Source of the DNA: Thermoactinomyces mirandus | Lineage (GTDB): Bacteria; Bacillota; Bacilli; Thermoactinomycetales; Thermoactinomycetaceae | NCBI RefSeq assembly: GCF_013868055.1 | Contig: NZ_JACEOL010000001.1 | Location: 34,272-98,271, forward strand | Length of the DNA: 64,000 nt | Direction of reading: 5' to 3' | In this document: one piece after another, positions 8,839-17,902 of the stretch | Layout: each line of letters opens with the position of its first letter | Position numbering within the stretch: position 1 is the first letter of the stretch | Translations under genes and position numbers: made by a program | The notes under the pieces: generated by a model | What the model was told of the DNA's origin: nothing | Seen by the model: the letters and a program-made list of their open reading frames with translations, nothing else | The model's database searches: none

Positions 8839-9873
8839 CTATTCGCCACAGTCAAATAATGTGTCCAGTCGTTTGGAAAAATCTTTTGCCAACAAATCAA
8901 TGATCCCGATGACCCGGCTGTAATCCATCCGGATAGGGCCTAATACTCCAATCGTGCCAACGGGCTGACCGTTAAACATATACGAAGCAGAAATAATGCT
9001 GCAATCTCGCACTGCCTCCAGATGATTCTCATAACCGATGCGAACTTGCACGCCTTCCGTAGCAGGTTCAAGAAGCTGGATAATAACTTCGTTTTCCTCC
9101 AACAGGTCCAGCAAGGCTTTCATTTTTTCAACATCCTGGAACTCTGGCTGTTCCAGAATCCGGGTTGTGCCACTTGTATATAAACGTTCATCCGGCTGGG
9201 CTCGTAAAATCTGATCAAGCAAGTTGGTCAGCTTTTCAATGTGTTCAACATATCGTTGCAATTCTTCAGCAAGCTTCTTGACAAGGATTGGCTTCAATTT
9301 TGAAATTGGGCAGCCGTTCAGGCGGGTGTTGAGAAAATTTGCCCATCGTTCAATTTCAGATAACGATACTCCTTCAGGAACCTTTACGCGTTGTTGGTAT
9401 ACATGACCTGTATCGGTTACCAATATGGAAACTGCAGACCGATCGTAAAGAGGAACGATTTGCAGATGCTTCAATTTGCTTTCCGTTATTTTTGGCCCCA
9501 GGATAAAGGTCATATAGTTGGTTAACTGGGACAGTATTGAATTTGTTTGCTTGATCGCCTGTTCCACATGGTCCATTCGTGTTACATGAAAATCATGCAA
9601 GGCAATCAGATCCTGTTTTGACCACATATACGGTTTCAACAAATAGTCAACATAAAAGCGATACCCTTTTTGTGAAGGTATTCTTCCGGCAGATGTGTGC
9701 GGTTGCTCCAAATATCCCATTTCTTCCAGATCAGCCATGACATTGCGAACCGTGGCCGCACTGAAATCAATTCCCTTTTTCTTGGATACAGTGCGCGAGC
9801 CAACGGGTTCTGCTGATACGATGTAATCGTTGATGACTGCCCAAAGGATCAATTTCTGCCGCTCCGTTAACAT
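8839..9873 (-). CDS. hrcA: Heat-inducible transcription repressor HrcA
   Basis: This 344-residue repressor of class I heat-shock genes binds CIRCE. The N-terminal winged helix contains VGSRTVSKK and ATVRNVMADLEEMGYLEQPH, followed by SAGRIPSQKGYRFYVD. The ligand-binding GAF-like and dimer regions follow, with IGVLGPIRMDYSRVIGIID near the C-terminus. ATG 9873 is chosen because AAGGAGG lies eight bases upstream; the longer frame from 9900 would start inside the operator itself. It is the first gene of the hrcA-chaperonin-grpE-dnaK-dnaJ unit and should repress itself. Confidence 0.97.
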   Translation of the reverse strand: MLTERQKLILWAVINDYIVSAEPVGSRTVSKKKGIDFSAATVRNVMADLEEMGYLEQPHTSAGRIPSQKGYRFYVDYLLKPYMWSKQDLIALHDFHVTRMDHVEQAIKQTNSILSQLTNYMTFILGPKITESKLKHLQIVPLYDRSAVSILVTDTGHVYQQRVKVPEGVSLSEIERWANFLNTRLNGCPISKLKPILVKKLAEELQRYVEHIEKLTNLLDQILRAQPDERLYTSGTTRILEQPEFQDVEKMKALLDLLEENEVIIQLLEPATEGVQVRIGYENHLEAVRDCSIISASYMFNGQPVGTIGVLGPIRMDYSRVIGIIDLLAKDFSKRLDTLFDCGE

Positions 9874-9889
9874 CTGCCTCCCCTCCTTG

Positions 9890-9916
9890 TTAGCACTCAT
9901 AATGAACGAGTGCTAA
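9890..9916. promoter_or_regulatory. CIRCE operator
   Basis: TTAGCACTC, nine bases, GAGTGCTAA: both arms match the CIRCE consensus at all nine positions. It lies between the promoter and the hrcA start and should place the whole five-gene heat-shock unit under HrcA. Confidence 0.98.
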
Positions 9917-9928
9917 AATGCTATTTTT

Positions 9929-9957
9929 AAATTACCAAACGACCAATATGATGTCAA
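9929..9957 (-). promoter_or_regulatory. Sigma-A promoter of the hrcA-dnaK operon
   Basis: On the minus strand there is TTGACA (9957-9952), a 17-base spacer, then TAATTT (9934-9929). CIRCE begins about a dozen bases downstream, the usual position for repression. Confidence 0.75.
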
Positions 9958-9966
9958 TGTATGACA

Positions 9967-11118
9967 TTATAATTCCACACTTCCCAGAAATGATGCAAAC
10001 ACATGATTGCCAAACAAAAGACCTTGATCTGTCAAACGAATCCAATTATCATCGACGGTGAGCAAATTACTTTGTTGCAAATTTTTTAAAGTTGTTGCAA
10101 AAACTTCTCCGGCGTCAATCCCGTAACGCTGGACAAAACGTGACCGCTTCACTCCTTTCAGCAGACGGAGTCCCAAAATCATATAGTTTTCCATATCTTC
10201 CGAAGTACTTACTACATAAAATTCTTCTACTGGTAAAGAGCCAGTTTTTATTTCATAAATATATTCCTCTACTCCTTTTACATTAGCATATCTTACCCGA
10301 TCCACATAGCCATGGGCTCCTGCACCCAAACCATAATATTCTTCATTAAGCCAATACGTTATGTTGTGCCGGCTTTCAAATCCCGGTCTGGCAAAATTGC
10401 TCACTTCATACTGAATATATCCTTTTTTATTTAAATAGGAACGTGTCCATTGGTACATTTCCAACTCTTCGTCTTCATCCGGAAGGACCAGCTTATTTTG
10501 CTGCTGCAAAACATAAAACCTTGTTCCTTCTTCCACTTTCAGGCTGTAACAGGAGAAGTGCTCCGGTTCCAGCGAGACGGCTTCACGCAATGATTGCTCC
10601 ACATCTCCGACGGTCTGTGTCGGCAGTCCAAACATGAGATCAAGGGAGATATTGTCAAACCCTGCCTTCCGCGCCTGACCGACACTTTTCCTGATCTCTC
10701 CTGCCCCGTGAATTCGCCCGATTTTTTTTAACAGATCCTGCCGAAATGTTTGTGCGCCAAAACTGATCCGGTTTACACCTTCCTCTCGCATCACGGAAAG
10801 GAGTTCAGGCCCTGTAGTACCGGGATTGGCTTCTACCGTAAATTCAAGATCTTCCGCCCGGTCCGGAAAATGGAACTTCAAATCCCGGAGCAGTTTTTTC
10901 ATTTGCGCTGGAGTCAATATGGTCGGAGTACCGCCCCCGATATAAATGGTCCGGATCTGTTCCGGTTTCGTTCTGGCAGCTGCCATTTCCATTTCGAGTG
11001 CCAGCGCATCCAGGTAATCTTCAACCGGTTGCCCGTTCACGACATAAGAGTTGAAATCGCAGTAATGGCATTTATTCGCACAAAAAGGAATATGAACATA
11101 AATTGCTTTAGGGGGCAA
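9967..11118 (-). CDS. hemW: Heme chaperone HemW (radical SAM, HemN-like)
   Basis: This member of the coproporphyrinogen dehydrogenase-like radical SAM group is considered a heme-delivery protein, not an oxidase. The 383-residue protein begins PPKAIYVHIPFC and has C13-x3-C17-x2-C20 followed by DFN, without the extra cysteine of true HemN. TTG 11118 is chosen because AGGAGG lies eight bases upstream. The longer frame from 11148 would start within the lepA terminator stem. lepA-hemW-hrcA is the B. subtilis order. Confidence 0.92.
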   Translation of the reverse strand: MPPKAIYVHIPFCANKCHYCDFNSYVVNGQPVEDYLDALALEMEMAAARTKPEQIRTIYIGGGTPTILTPAQMKKLLRDLKFHFPDRAEDLEFTVEANPGTTGPELLSVMREEGVNRISFGAQTFRQDLLKKIGRIHGAGEIRKSVGQARKAGFDNISLDLMFGLPTQTVGDVEQSLREAVSLEPEHFSCYSLKVEEGTRFYVLQQQNKLVLPDEDEELEMYQWTRSYLNKKGYIQYEVSNFARPGFESRHNITYWLNEEYYGLGAGAHGYVDRVRYANVKGVEEYIYEIKTGSLPVEEFYVVSTSEDMENYMILGLRLLKGVKRSRFVQRYGIDAGEVFATTLKNLQQSNLLTVDDNWIRLTDQGLLFGNHVFASFLGSVEL

Positions 11119-11137
11119 AATCCGAACCTCCTTGACA

Positions 11138-11172
11138 AAAAGCCGCAAGCGGAATCCGCCTGCGGCTTTTCT
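11138..11172 (-). terminator. Terminator after lepA, next to the hemW ribosome-binding site
   Basis: AAAAGCCGCA and TGCGGCTTTT form a ten-pair stem, with an inner GGCGGA/TCCGC-like pairing and a T-run. The T-run runs almost directly into the AGGAGG of hemW. Confidence 0.85.
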
Positions 11173-11174
11173 GA

Positions 11175-12992
11175 TTATTTCTGTTCATCGATCTTCAGAA
11201 CTGCCATAAAAGCCTCCTGGGGAACTTCCACATTGCCAACGGCTTTCATGCGTTTTTTCCCCTCTTTCTGTTTCTCCAGCAATTTTCTTTTACGGCTTAC
11301 ATCTCCACCATAACATTTTGCCAGCACATTTTTGCGCATCGCGCTGATTGTTTCCCTGGCAATCACTTTATTGCCAATGGCTGCCTGGATCGGTACCTCA
11401 AACATCTGGCGCGGAATCAGTTTTCTCAATTTTTCCACCAGTGCCCGTCCGCGCTGGTAGGCACGCTCGCGGTGGACAATAAAGGAAAGGGCATCAACCA
11501 CTTCGCCATTGAGAAGAATATCCATCTTGACGAGATTTGAAGCCTTGTACCCAACCAGTTCATAATCATACGAAGCGTAACCTTTGGTATTTGATTTCAA
11601 CTGGTCAAAAAAGTCATAGACAATTTCGGCCAGGGGCAATTCATAAACCAGATTGACGCGATTGGTATCGAGATAGTTCAAGGTAACATACTGGCCTCGT
11701 TTGTTTTGGCAGATCTCCATGACCGCCCCCACAAAATCATCGGGAACCATAATGCTTGCTTTTACATAAGGTTCTTCCACCCGTTCAATTTCCTGCACTG
11801 GCGGCATCAGGGTCGGATTTTCGATTTCCAGCATCGTCTGATCGGTTTTGTAAACCTTGTATACTACACTGGGAGCGGTCGTAATCAACTGGATTCCAAA
11901 TTCCCGTTCAATCCGCTCCTGAATAATCTCCATGTGCAACAGTCCCAGAAAACCGCACCGGAATCCAAACCCGAGTGCCTGCGAAGTTTCCGGTTCGTAG
12001 GAAAGCGAAGCATCATTCAGTTCCAGTTTTTCGAGCGCTTCCCGTAAATCATCGTAATCTGAAGAATCAACGGGATATAAGCCGCAAAAGACCATGGGAT
12101 TGATGCGCCGGTAACCGGGCAGCGGTTCTATCGCTGGGTTGTCGGCATTGGTGATGGTATCACCTACACGCGTATCACGCACATTTTTGATATTGGCGCA
12201 GACAAAACCGACTTCCCCGGGCTTCAGTTCGTCCAGGGTGATAGCGTTGGGCGTAAATGCGCCTACTTCTGTTACCTCAAAGGTTTTGCCGGTTGACATC
12301 ATTTTAATCGGCATCCCTTTTTTAATCGTTCCTTCCACTACGCGGGTATAGATAATAACCCCTTTGTAGGAATCATAGAGAGAATCAAAAATCAATGCCC
12401 TAAGCGGAGCCTTTTCATCGCCTTCCGGCGGGGGGACCTTTTCGATGATCTGCTCCAGGATCTCTTCAATTCCGATTCCGGATTTGGCCGATGCCAAAAC
12501 GGCATTACTGGCATCCAAACCGATGACATCTTCAATTTCCTGCTTGACCCGTTCCGGTTCAGCGCTTGGCAGGTCAATTTTATTGATGACGGGAATGATT
12601 TCAAGATCATTTTCCAGAGCCAGATAAACATTTGCCAGCGTTTGTGCTTCCACTCCCTGTGATGCATCCACGACAAGCAATGCCCCTTCACATGCCTGCA
12701 GGCTTCGGGAAACTTCATAGGTGAAGTCAACATGTCCCGGAGTATCAATCAAATTCAGAATATATTCCCGGCCGTCCCTGGCTTTATATGGCAGGCGGAC
12801 TGATTGCAACTTGATGGTAATTCCCCGTTCTCTCTCCAAATCCATCCGGTCCAGAAACTGTTCCTGCATTTCCCGCTTGGTCAGTGCTCCGGTCTTCTCC
12901 AGAATCCGGTCAGCCAGTGTGGATTTTCCATGATCGATATGAGCAATAATTGAGAAATTGCGGATCCGTGCTTGTTTCTCTTTGTTTTCCAT
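11175..12992 (-). CDS. lepA: Elongation factor 4 (LepA)
   Basis: This ribosome-binding translational GTPase is thought to back-translocate or rescue stalled ribosomes. The 605-residue protein has G1 [10 protein letters not shown]2 region RERGITIK, G3 DTPGHVDF, G4 NKID, G5 SAKSG, and the LepA-specific C-terminal domain ending in the [11 protein letters not shown] region. Start ATG 12992 has AAGGAA nearby and AGGAGGG a little further upstream. The longer frame adds about ten residues with no family support. It has its own promoter at 13040-13068. Confidence 0.97.
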   Translation of the reverse strand: MENKEKQARIRNFSIIAHIDHGKSTLADRILEKTGALTKREMQEQFLDRMDLERERGITIKLQSVRLPYKARDGREYILNLIDTPGHVDFTYEVSRSLQACEGALLVVDASQGVEAQTLANVYLALENDLEIIPVINKIDLPSAEPERVKQEIEDVIGLDASNAVLASAKSGIGIEEILEQIIEKVPPPEGDEKAPLRALIFDSLYDSYKGVIIYTRVVEGTIKKGMPIKMMSTGKTFEVTEVGAFTPNAITLDELKPGEVGFVCANIKNVRDTRVGDTITNADNPAIEPLPGYRRINPMVFCGLYPVDSSDYDDLREALEKLELNDASLSYEPETSQALGFGFRCGFLGLLHMEIIQERIEREFGIQLITTAPSVVYKVYKTDQTMLEIENPTLMPPVQEIERVEEPYVKASIMVPDDFVGAVMEICQNKRGQYVTLNYLDTNRVNLVYELPLAEIVYDFFDQLKSNTKGYASYDYELVGYKASNLVKMDILLNGEVVDALSFIVHRERAYQRGRALVEKLRKLIPRQMFEVPIQAAIGNKVIARETISAMRKNVLAKCYGGDVSRKRKLLEKQKEGKKRMKAVGNVEVPQEAFMAVLKIDEQK

Positions 12993-13039
12993 TCCCGTTC
13001 CTTTCCCTCCTGCATAAAAAAGCAAGACTGCATTATTTA

Positions 13040-13068
13040 ATTATAACAGTCTCATGGCCGGGATTCAA
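13040..13068 (-). promoter_or_regulatory. Sigma-A promoter of lepA
   Basis: On the minus strand there is TTGAAT (13068-13063), 17 bases, then a perfect TATAAT (13045-13040). Confidence 0.7.
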
Positions 13069-13083
13069 TTGTCACAAAAGAAA

Positions 13084-13104
13084 GCACAAGGTGATTCCTT
13101 GTGC
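13084..13104 (-). terminator. Hairpin terminator after yqxA
   Basis: GCACAAGG and CCTTGTGC form a perfect eight-pair stem with a five-base loop, followed on the minus strand by TTTCTTTT. It separates the sporulation genes from lepA. Confidence 0.75.
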
Positions 13105-13129
13105 AACACATCGCCTATGGGTGAGAACA

Positions 13130-13483
13130 TTACGATTGTGTCCATACAAACATCAAATCGGCCAATTTGCGCAAAACCTGGCGAATTGCTGTTCCCAACT
13201 GATTTCCGACCAGTGCCAGGTAATTGGTTCCCTCTTTGGGAGGCTGGTCTATTGTGACGGATTCATTTTTGGCGAGTGCTTGATCATCCGGTTTTCGTGT
13301 CTCGATTACCTGTCCAAATACCGAGATTTCAATTTTTCCGTCTTTGGGTGTTATCTGAATGGCACGTTCCGCTCCTTCCGTTCCCTGCATCTTGTGCATG
13401 TTGCGCTCTGCCAGATCGATCCCGACAAAAATCCCCAATCCCAGCATTGTGAAAAGAGCGATTACCTGCACCCATACGCGCAT
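13130..13483 (-). CDS. yqxA: YqxA-like membrane-anchored protein (DUF3679)
   Basis: This is a 117-residue protein with one N-terminal membrane segment (about 5-22, VQVIALFTMLGLGIFVGIDL) and a soluble remainder outside or on the membrane surface. No catalytic motif is seen. It matches B. subtilis YqxA mainly by position, between spoIIP and lepA, and by size and topology. Its role is not known. It lies 22 bases after spoIIP and is probably cotranscribed with it during sporulation. The family assignment is partly from synteny. Confidence 0.75.
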   Translation of the reverse strand: MRVWVQVIALFTMLGLGIFVGIDLAERNMHKMQGTEGAERAIQITPKDGKIEISVFGQVIETRKPDDQALAKNESVTIDQPPKEGTNYLALVGNQLGTAIRQVLRKLADLMFVWTQS

Positions 13484-13505
13484 GTTCTTCCACCTCTGAC
13501 ACGCT

Positions 13506-14651
13506 TTAATTTTTTTTCTTCATTACTGGCGTGGCTTCATGGATCCTTTCTGCCAATACCTCTGCAAATACTTCGATCGACCGGAATGCCTCTTCAAATG
13601 AGTTATCCACTCCTCCAACTTCCACAAGCATACTGTTGGGGGAAAGAGACTGGTTATATTCACCGTTGTTCCCATTTGCCCGCTCTTTAATAATCACTGC
13701 ACGGGACAATCCGGGATACCGGTTATTAATTTCCTTGTGCATTTCCCGGGCCAATTTCAGATTCTCTGCATAATTCTTGCTTGATTTTCCGACTACAAAC
13801 GCCAGTCGTGCGTAAGATTTGCCGCCATAAGATTTGGTCGTTTTGTCCCTTCTCTGCGCATCCCGGTGCAAATCAATCAGGTACGTGATGTCGCCGTGCT
13901 GTTTCATCACCGATTGCACCATTGCCCTTGACTGCCGGTAAGCGCCGGAATCCCAGGTATATTTGCGTTCAGCCGTTACGGCGCCAATTCCCATTTTCTC
14001 CAGCACACTTGCCAGATACTTCGATACCCGGGTAATGTTCTTTTCGACATGTGTCGCCTTGCGCGGGTCCTGTTTCCCCAGTTCCGGCAAATAAGACTCC
14101 CAGAAATGTGTTGTGTAAATCAATACCTGTTTCCGCTTGATTCCGTCATTGGAGGTGCTTGTCCGCCCTTGCTCCGGCTTTTCCATCGCCTTGATAATTT
14201 CTTTTTCCAGTTCGGGCGGCGGGGGCGATTCGATCGGAATGGAAGTGTAATCCACGTCAGCACTGGCCACATCGATTTCGCTGTCGAAAAGCGCATACAG
14301 AGGAAGTTCCCTGCCCAGAAAGGTTCGGGGATCCTTGAGATCAATGCTGGTCGCCAATTCAAAAGTCATGCGGGAGACGATCTCATCCAGTCCCGCTGCC
14401 CCCATCTGTTCCTTCAGGTAAGGAAGATTTTCACCCATCAGCATTACCAGGGTTTTGGCGGATATGTGAGAAGTCACCTTGCTTAAATCGGAACCCTGCA
14501 ATCTGTTTTCAGCCTGTACCATTACCCATGCGCCCAGGAAAGAAAACATCACCGCCACTGCCAGAAATACAAACACCAACACCTGTCTCGTTCTCGGACG
14601 GGCCATGTTTAATGTGAGAAACCCGCGATACCGGTTATTCATCAGGTTCAC
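13506..14651 (-). CDS. spoIIP: Stage II sporulation protein P
   Basis: This membrane-anchored peptidoglycan amidase/endopeptidase acts with SpoIID and SpoIIM to thin septal wall and drive engulfment of the forespore. The 381-residue protein has an N-terminal membrane anchor at about 24-46 and the SpoIIP domain in the C-terminal half, with IYTTHFWESYLPE (metal-binding His), DITYLIDLHRDA, ARLAFVVG and a late LVEVGG with an acidic residue. It lies downstream of gpr as in B. subtilis. A gpr terminator lies between them, so spoIIP probably has its own mother-cell promoter, which I cannot place with confidence. Confidence 0.94.
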   Translation of the reverse strand: MNLMNNRYRGFLTLNMARPRTRQVLVFVFLAVAVMFSFLGAWVMVQAENRLQGSDLSKVTSHISAKTLVMLMGENLPYLKEQMGAAGLDEIVSRMTFELATSIDLKDPRTFLGRELPLYALFDSEIDVASADVDYTSIPIESPPPPELEKEIIKAMEKPEQGRTSTSNDGIKRKQVLIYTTHFWESYLPELGKQDPRKATHVEKNITRVSKYLASVLEKMGIGAVTAERKYTWDSGAYRQSRAMVQSVMKQHGDITYLIDLHRDAQRRDKTTKSYGGKSYARLAFVVGKSSKNYAENLKLAREMHKEINNRYPGLSRAVIIKERANGNNGEYNQSLSPNSMLVEVGGVDNSFEEAFRSIEVFAEVLAERIHEATPVMKKKN

Positions 14652-14753
14652 CCTTTGTTTGCTTCTCTCTCGTTCCTAAACTATGAAAAATCTAGCAAGA
14701 GTAGAACCTGTGAAATTTGAAAAAGCAGGATTCAAATTGATAGAAAAAACAAC

Positions 14754-14773
14754 AAAAAAGCCTGTGCACAGGC
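14754..14773 (-). terminator. Terminator after gpr
   Basis: GCCTG and CAGGC form a GC-rich stem (the palindrome GCCTGTGCACAGGC) followed by six T on the minus strand, about 90 bases past the gpr stop. The other ~200 bases between gpr and spoIIP show no gene. Confidence 0.8.
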
Positions 14774-14858
14774 ACAAGCCCAGACTGTAGAAAAATATAA
14801 ACAGAACCTTTGCTGTTGCAAAAATACAGTTCAACAAAAGCCTCCCGGTTAATGAAGT

Positions 14859-15968
14859 TCACCATACATGCGAAGCGACATTTTCCATATTGACCGACTC
14901 GTGCAAGGCACAATTGACGCTGTTGGCAATGATTTTGGCAATCGCTGCCATAAAGGAATCTACTTCTTTGGGCGTCACAATAAGATTTTGGCCCAAAGGA
15001 GAGAGCACTTCATGAATCAATTGCCTTTTTTCGTCGTCCCCCAAAGCACCAAACAGGCCCATCATGCGGTGGACGGTTTCATCTGGAGTCCGGTAGTCTT
15101 GCAGGTCTTTTACGGACGGCCGTTTGTAAGGATCAAGTGGATTGCTTTTTACCCCGTGAATTTCACGGCCCAAATGAGCAGTGACAAAATCGATCGTATC
15201 GAAGGCAATGGTAACCGCATCCACGACTGTGGGCACGCCAATTGCAATCACCGGGATGCCCAGGGTTTCTCTGGTTAAGGCTTTTCGTTTGTTTCCAACG
15301 CCCGATCCCGGATGAATCCCGGTATCTGCTACCTGAATGGTAGTGTTGACCCGCGTTAATGCCCGGGAAGCCAGCGAATCAAAAGCGATGACAAAATCCG
15401 GCCTAGCTTTTTCCACCACTCCCTTGATGATGTCACTCGTTTCGATGCCCGTCAGTCCCAATACCCCGGGGGACAATGCACTGACCGGGCGATAGCCTTC
15501 TGCCACCGCTTCCGGTTCCAGTTCAAACAGATGGCGGGTAACCATGGTATGTTTTACCACCAGCGGACCAAATGCATCTGCGGTCACATTCCAGTTTCCC
15601 AATCCTACAATGAGACAGGAATCATTGGGGCCAATCCCTGCTTCCTGCAAAAAACGCTCAAACTGGTCGGCAAAATGACCGGCGACTTTCTGGCCGAATA
15701 TGGAATCTCTCGACCTTAGCCCCGGCGCTTCAATTGTCAGGTAAGTGCCCGGAACCTTTCCTATTTCCCGGGCGCCCTGCTCATTTTTGATCCAGATCCA
15801 GCTGGTTGTAATTCCTCCATCAGTGTTTTCCCAGATTTGCACTCCCGGAATAGAGCTTCCGTCTGACCGCTTTTTGGCGGCCATCTCATGGGATTCCCGA
15901 GCCAGGTCAGTCCGGACAGTATATTGACTCAAGTCGATCTGATGTTCTTGCGGACGATTCTGATTCAT
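14859..15968 (-). CDS. gpr: Germination protease GPR
   Basis: This atypical aspartic protease degrades small acid-soluble spore proteins when spores germinate. It is made as a zymogen in the forespore. The 369-residue protein matches the family length, with an N-terminal prosequence (YTVRTDLARES), then LIVGLGNWNVTADAFGP, the conserved VLGLTGIETSDI, and DTGIHPGSGVGNKRKAL. ATG 15968 has AAGGAG eight bases upstream; the extra seven residues of the longer frame are not needed. It is divergent from rpsT, as in other Bacillales. Confidence 0.97.
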   Translation of the reverse strand: MNQNRPQEHQIDLSQYTVRTDLARESHEMAAKKRSDGSSIPGVQIWENTDGGITTSWIWIKNEQGAREIGKVPGTYLTIEAPGLRSRDSIFGQKVAGHFADQFERFLQEAGIGPNDSCLIVGLGNWNVTADAFGPLVVKHTMVTRHLFELEPEAVAEGYRPVSALSPGVLGLTGIETSDIIKGVVEKARPDFVIAFDSLASRALTRVNTTIQVADTGIHPGSGVGNKRKALTRETLGIPVIAIGVPTVVDAVTIAFDTIDFVTAHLGREIHGVKSNPLDPYKRPSVKDLQDYRTPDETVHRMMGLFGALGDDEKRQLIHEVLSPLGQNLIVTPKEVDSFMAAIAKIIANSVNCALHESVNMENVASHVW

Positions 15969-16041
15969 GCATTTTGCTCCTTCCATCACATCCCAGACTT
16001 AGTCTGCCTCAAGCAGTTTTATTTATTCTCCTGCCCGATTA

Positions 16042-16070
16042 TTGCTTTTTATACCTTCACGTGCTAGAAT
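16042..16070 (+). promoter_or_regulatory. Sigma-A promoter of rpsT
   Basis: TTGCTT (16042-16047), 17 bases, TAGAAT (16065-16070), about 55 bases before the rpsT start. Confidence 0.6.
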
Positions 16071-16124
16071 ATTGCATGTTGCACTAAAGGGATGCGGAAT
16101 CCTTTTTAATGGGAGGTGAATGAC

Positions 16125-16391
16125 TTGGCAAACATCAAATCCGCAATCAAACGCGCCAAAACCAATGAAGTGCGGCGCTTGCGCAATTCTTCCCAGAAAT
16201 CGGCAATGCGTACCGAAATAAAAAAATTCTTGACTGCCGTAGAAAATCAGGATAAAGAGCAAGCAACAATTTTGTTGAACCAGGCAACCCGCAGTCTGGA
16301 CAAAGCTGTCACCAAAGGATTGATCCACAAAAACACTGCTGCTCGCAAAAAATCCCGTCTTGCTAAAAAATTGCAAACCATGAATGCATAA
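16125..16391 (+). CDS. rpsT: 30S ribosomal protein S20
   Basis: This 88-residue, very basic helical protein binds 16S rRNA at the base of the 30S subunit. It begins (M)[14 protein letters not shown] and ends with [15 protein letters not shown], both typical. The start chosen is TTG 16125, with GGGAGG eight bases upstream; a GTG at 16116 is in frame but too close to that site. A TTG start is common for this gene in Bacillales. It is followed by a perfect bidirectional terminator. Confidence 0.97.
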   Translation: MANIKSAIKRAKTNEVRRLRNSSQKSAMRTEIKKFLTAVENQDKEQATILLNQATRSLDKAVTKGLIHKNTAARKKSRLAKKLQTMNA

Positions 16392-16420
16392 AACATATTT
16401 TTTCCCTATAACTCGGCTCA

Positions 16421-16469
16421 TCCATCAAAAAAGATGCCATTTGAACAGATTGGCATCTTTTTTGATGGA
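16421..16469. terminator. Bidirectional terminator between rpsT and trpS
   Basis: TCCATCAAAAAAGATGCCA and its perfect complement form a 19-pair stem around an 11-base loop, with A- and T-runs inside the stem. It serves the two convergent genes. Confidence 0.95.
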
Positions 16470-16472
16470 TAA

Positions 16473-17450
16473 TTACAAAACTCCCATCGCCTCTTTCATT
16501 TTACGCAATGTTTCCTCCGCAACAGCATTGGCCTTTTCTTTTCCTTCTGCCAACACCTGATCCAGAAGGGAGGATTTTCGAATCTGATAGTAACGCTCCT
16601 GAATCGGCTGCAGATGATCTACCGTCACTTCGATCAGATCTTTTTTAAACAATCCGTAGCCGACCCCTTCATACTGTTTTTCCAGTTCTTTGATCGACTT
16701 TCCAGACAGCGAGCTGTAAATGCCCAACAAATTGCTGATCCCGGGTTTGGTGGCCGGATCATGGCGAACCTGGTTTTCCGAATCGGTCACCGCCCGTTTC
16801 AATTTTTTCTCAATCATTTTTGGATCATCCAGCATGGCGATATAGTTAAAAGCGCTGTCTGCACTTTTACTCATTTTTTTCTCCGGATTGTCCAGGCCCA
16901 TGACCCGGGCACCCACCTGGCCAATCAAGGGTTCTGGAACCGTCAGCACTTCCTGGTAATCCCGGTTAAACCGCTCCGCCAGATCCCGTGTCAGTTCCAG
17001 ATGCTGTTTCTGGTCTTCACCGACCGGAACCTGATCCGCCTGATACAACAGAATATCTGCCGCCATCAGAACCGGATAGGTATATAAACCGACCAGTGCC
17101 GAATCCGAACCTTTCCCTTTTTCCTTAAACTGGATCATCCGGTTCAGTTCACCGACACGGGCGACGCATTGCAACAGCCAGCAGGCTTCCGAGTGCGCCT
17201 TAACCTGTGACTGGACGAACAGAGTTACCTTTTCAGGATCAAGTCCTACCGCCAGGTACATGGCAACCACATCTCTGGTCCTTTCGAGAAGCTCTTCGGG
17301 ATTTTTCGGGATGGTGAGAGCGTGCAGATTGACAACACAGAAATAACAATCTGCCTCATTCTGCAATTTCACAAACTGTTTGATCGCACCCAGATAATTT
17401 CCCAAATGCAGCATTCCCGTCGGCTGCACACCGGATAAAACGCGTTTCAT
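16473..17450 (-). CDS. trpS: Tryptophanyl-tRNA synthetase
   Basis: This class I synthetase charges tRNA-Trp. The 325-residue length is normal. The HIGH-type signature is TGMLHLGNYLGA near the N-terminus (residues ~12-23) and the KMSKS loop is EKKMSKSADSA at about 190. ATG 17450 has AAGGAG eight bases upstream. A T-box leader reading UGG precedes it. In B. subtilis trpS is elsewhere; here it sits between holA and rpsT. Confidence 0.97.
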   Translation of the reverse strand: MKRVLSGVQPTGMLHLGNYLGAIKQFVKLQNEADCYFCVVNLHALTIPKNPEELLERTRDVVAMYLAVGLDPEKVTLFVQSQVKAHSEACWLLQCVARVGELNRMIQFKEKGKGSDSALVGLYTYPVLMAADILLYQADQVPVGEDQKQHLELTRDLAERFNRDYQEVLTVPEPLIGQVGARVMGLDNPEKKMSKSADSAFNYIAMLDDPKMIEKKLKRAVTDSENQVRHDPATKPGISNLLGIYSSLSGKSIKELEKQYEGVGYGLFKKDLIEVTVDHLQPIQERYYQIRKSSLLDQVLAEGKEKANAVAEETLRKMKEAMGVL

Positions 17451-17468
17451 CCATACCACTCCTTTGCA

Positions 17469-17700
17469 AGATATAAAAAAACCCGCCCCACCAAAGGGAC
17501 GAGTTTACTCGCGGTACCACCCTCGTTCATCCGCAGGCTCCCCCGCGGATGCACTTTCCAAAATAACGGTTTTGTCCGTTTTTTCCTACAGGAGATTCTC
17601 TCCGTTCAGAAAACCAGCTCCAAAGTCCATTCACACAGTTTGCTGATTGGCTCGCACCATCCGCCAACTCTCTTGACAGCCTCCCTGTGCTACTACTCTT
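17469..17700 (-). promoter_or_regulatory. T-box leader of trpS (specifier UGG)
   Basis: The T-box core GGGTGGTACCGCG lies at about 17523-17511 on the minus strand. A terminator follows, CTCGTCCC and GGGGCGGG pairing with two G-U pairs and ending in seven T. Stem I has AGAGAGTTGG and GGTGCGAGCC. The specifier loop reads GAATGGAC, giving the Trp codon TGG at 17629-17627. Uncharged tRNA-Trp should favour read-through into trpS. A likely promoter has TTGACT at 17791-17786 with a poor -10. Confidence 0.93.
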
Positions 17701-17902
17701 TTTCAACGCTGTTTGAGATATGAACTTTTGCTGACCGCAAAAAACAGGTTATATTAAGCTATATTCTCAGGCAATCATCTTTAAAAGTCAAGCATTCTGT
17801 GTCAGGATTCCTGTTAAGGAGTCTGAAAATATGGCTCTATCCTTGCAGACCGTTTTGCCGCCGCTTTTGTGACTTTATTGAGACGATTTAGTCTGGCAGC
17901 TT

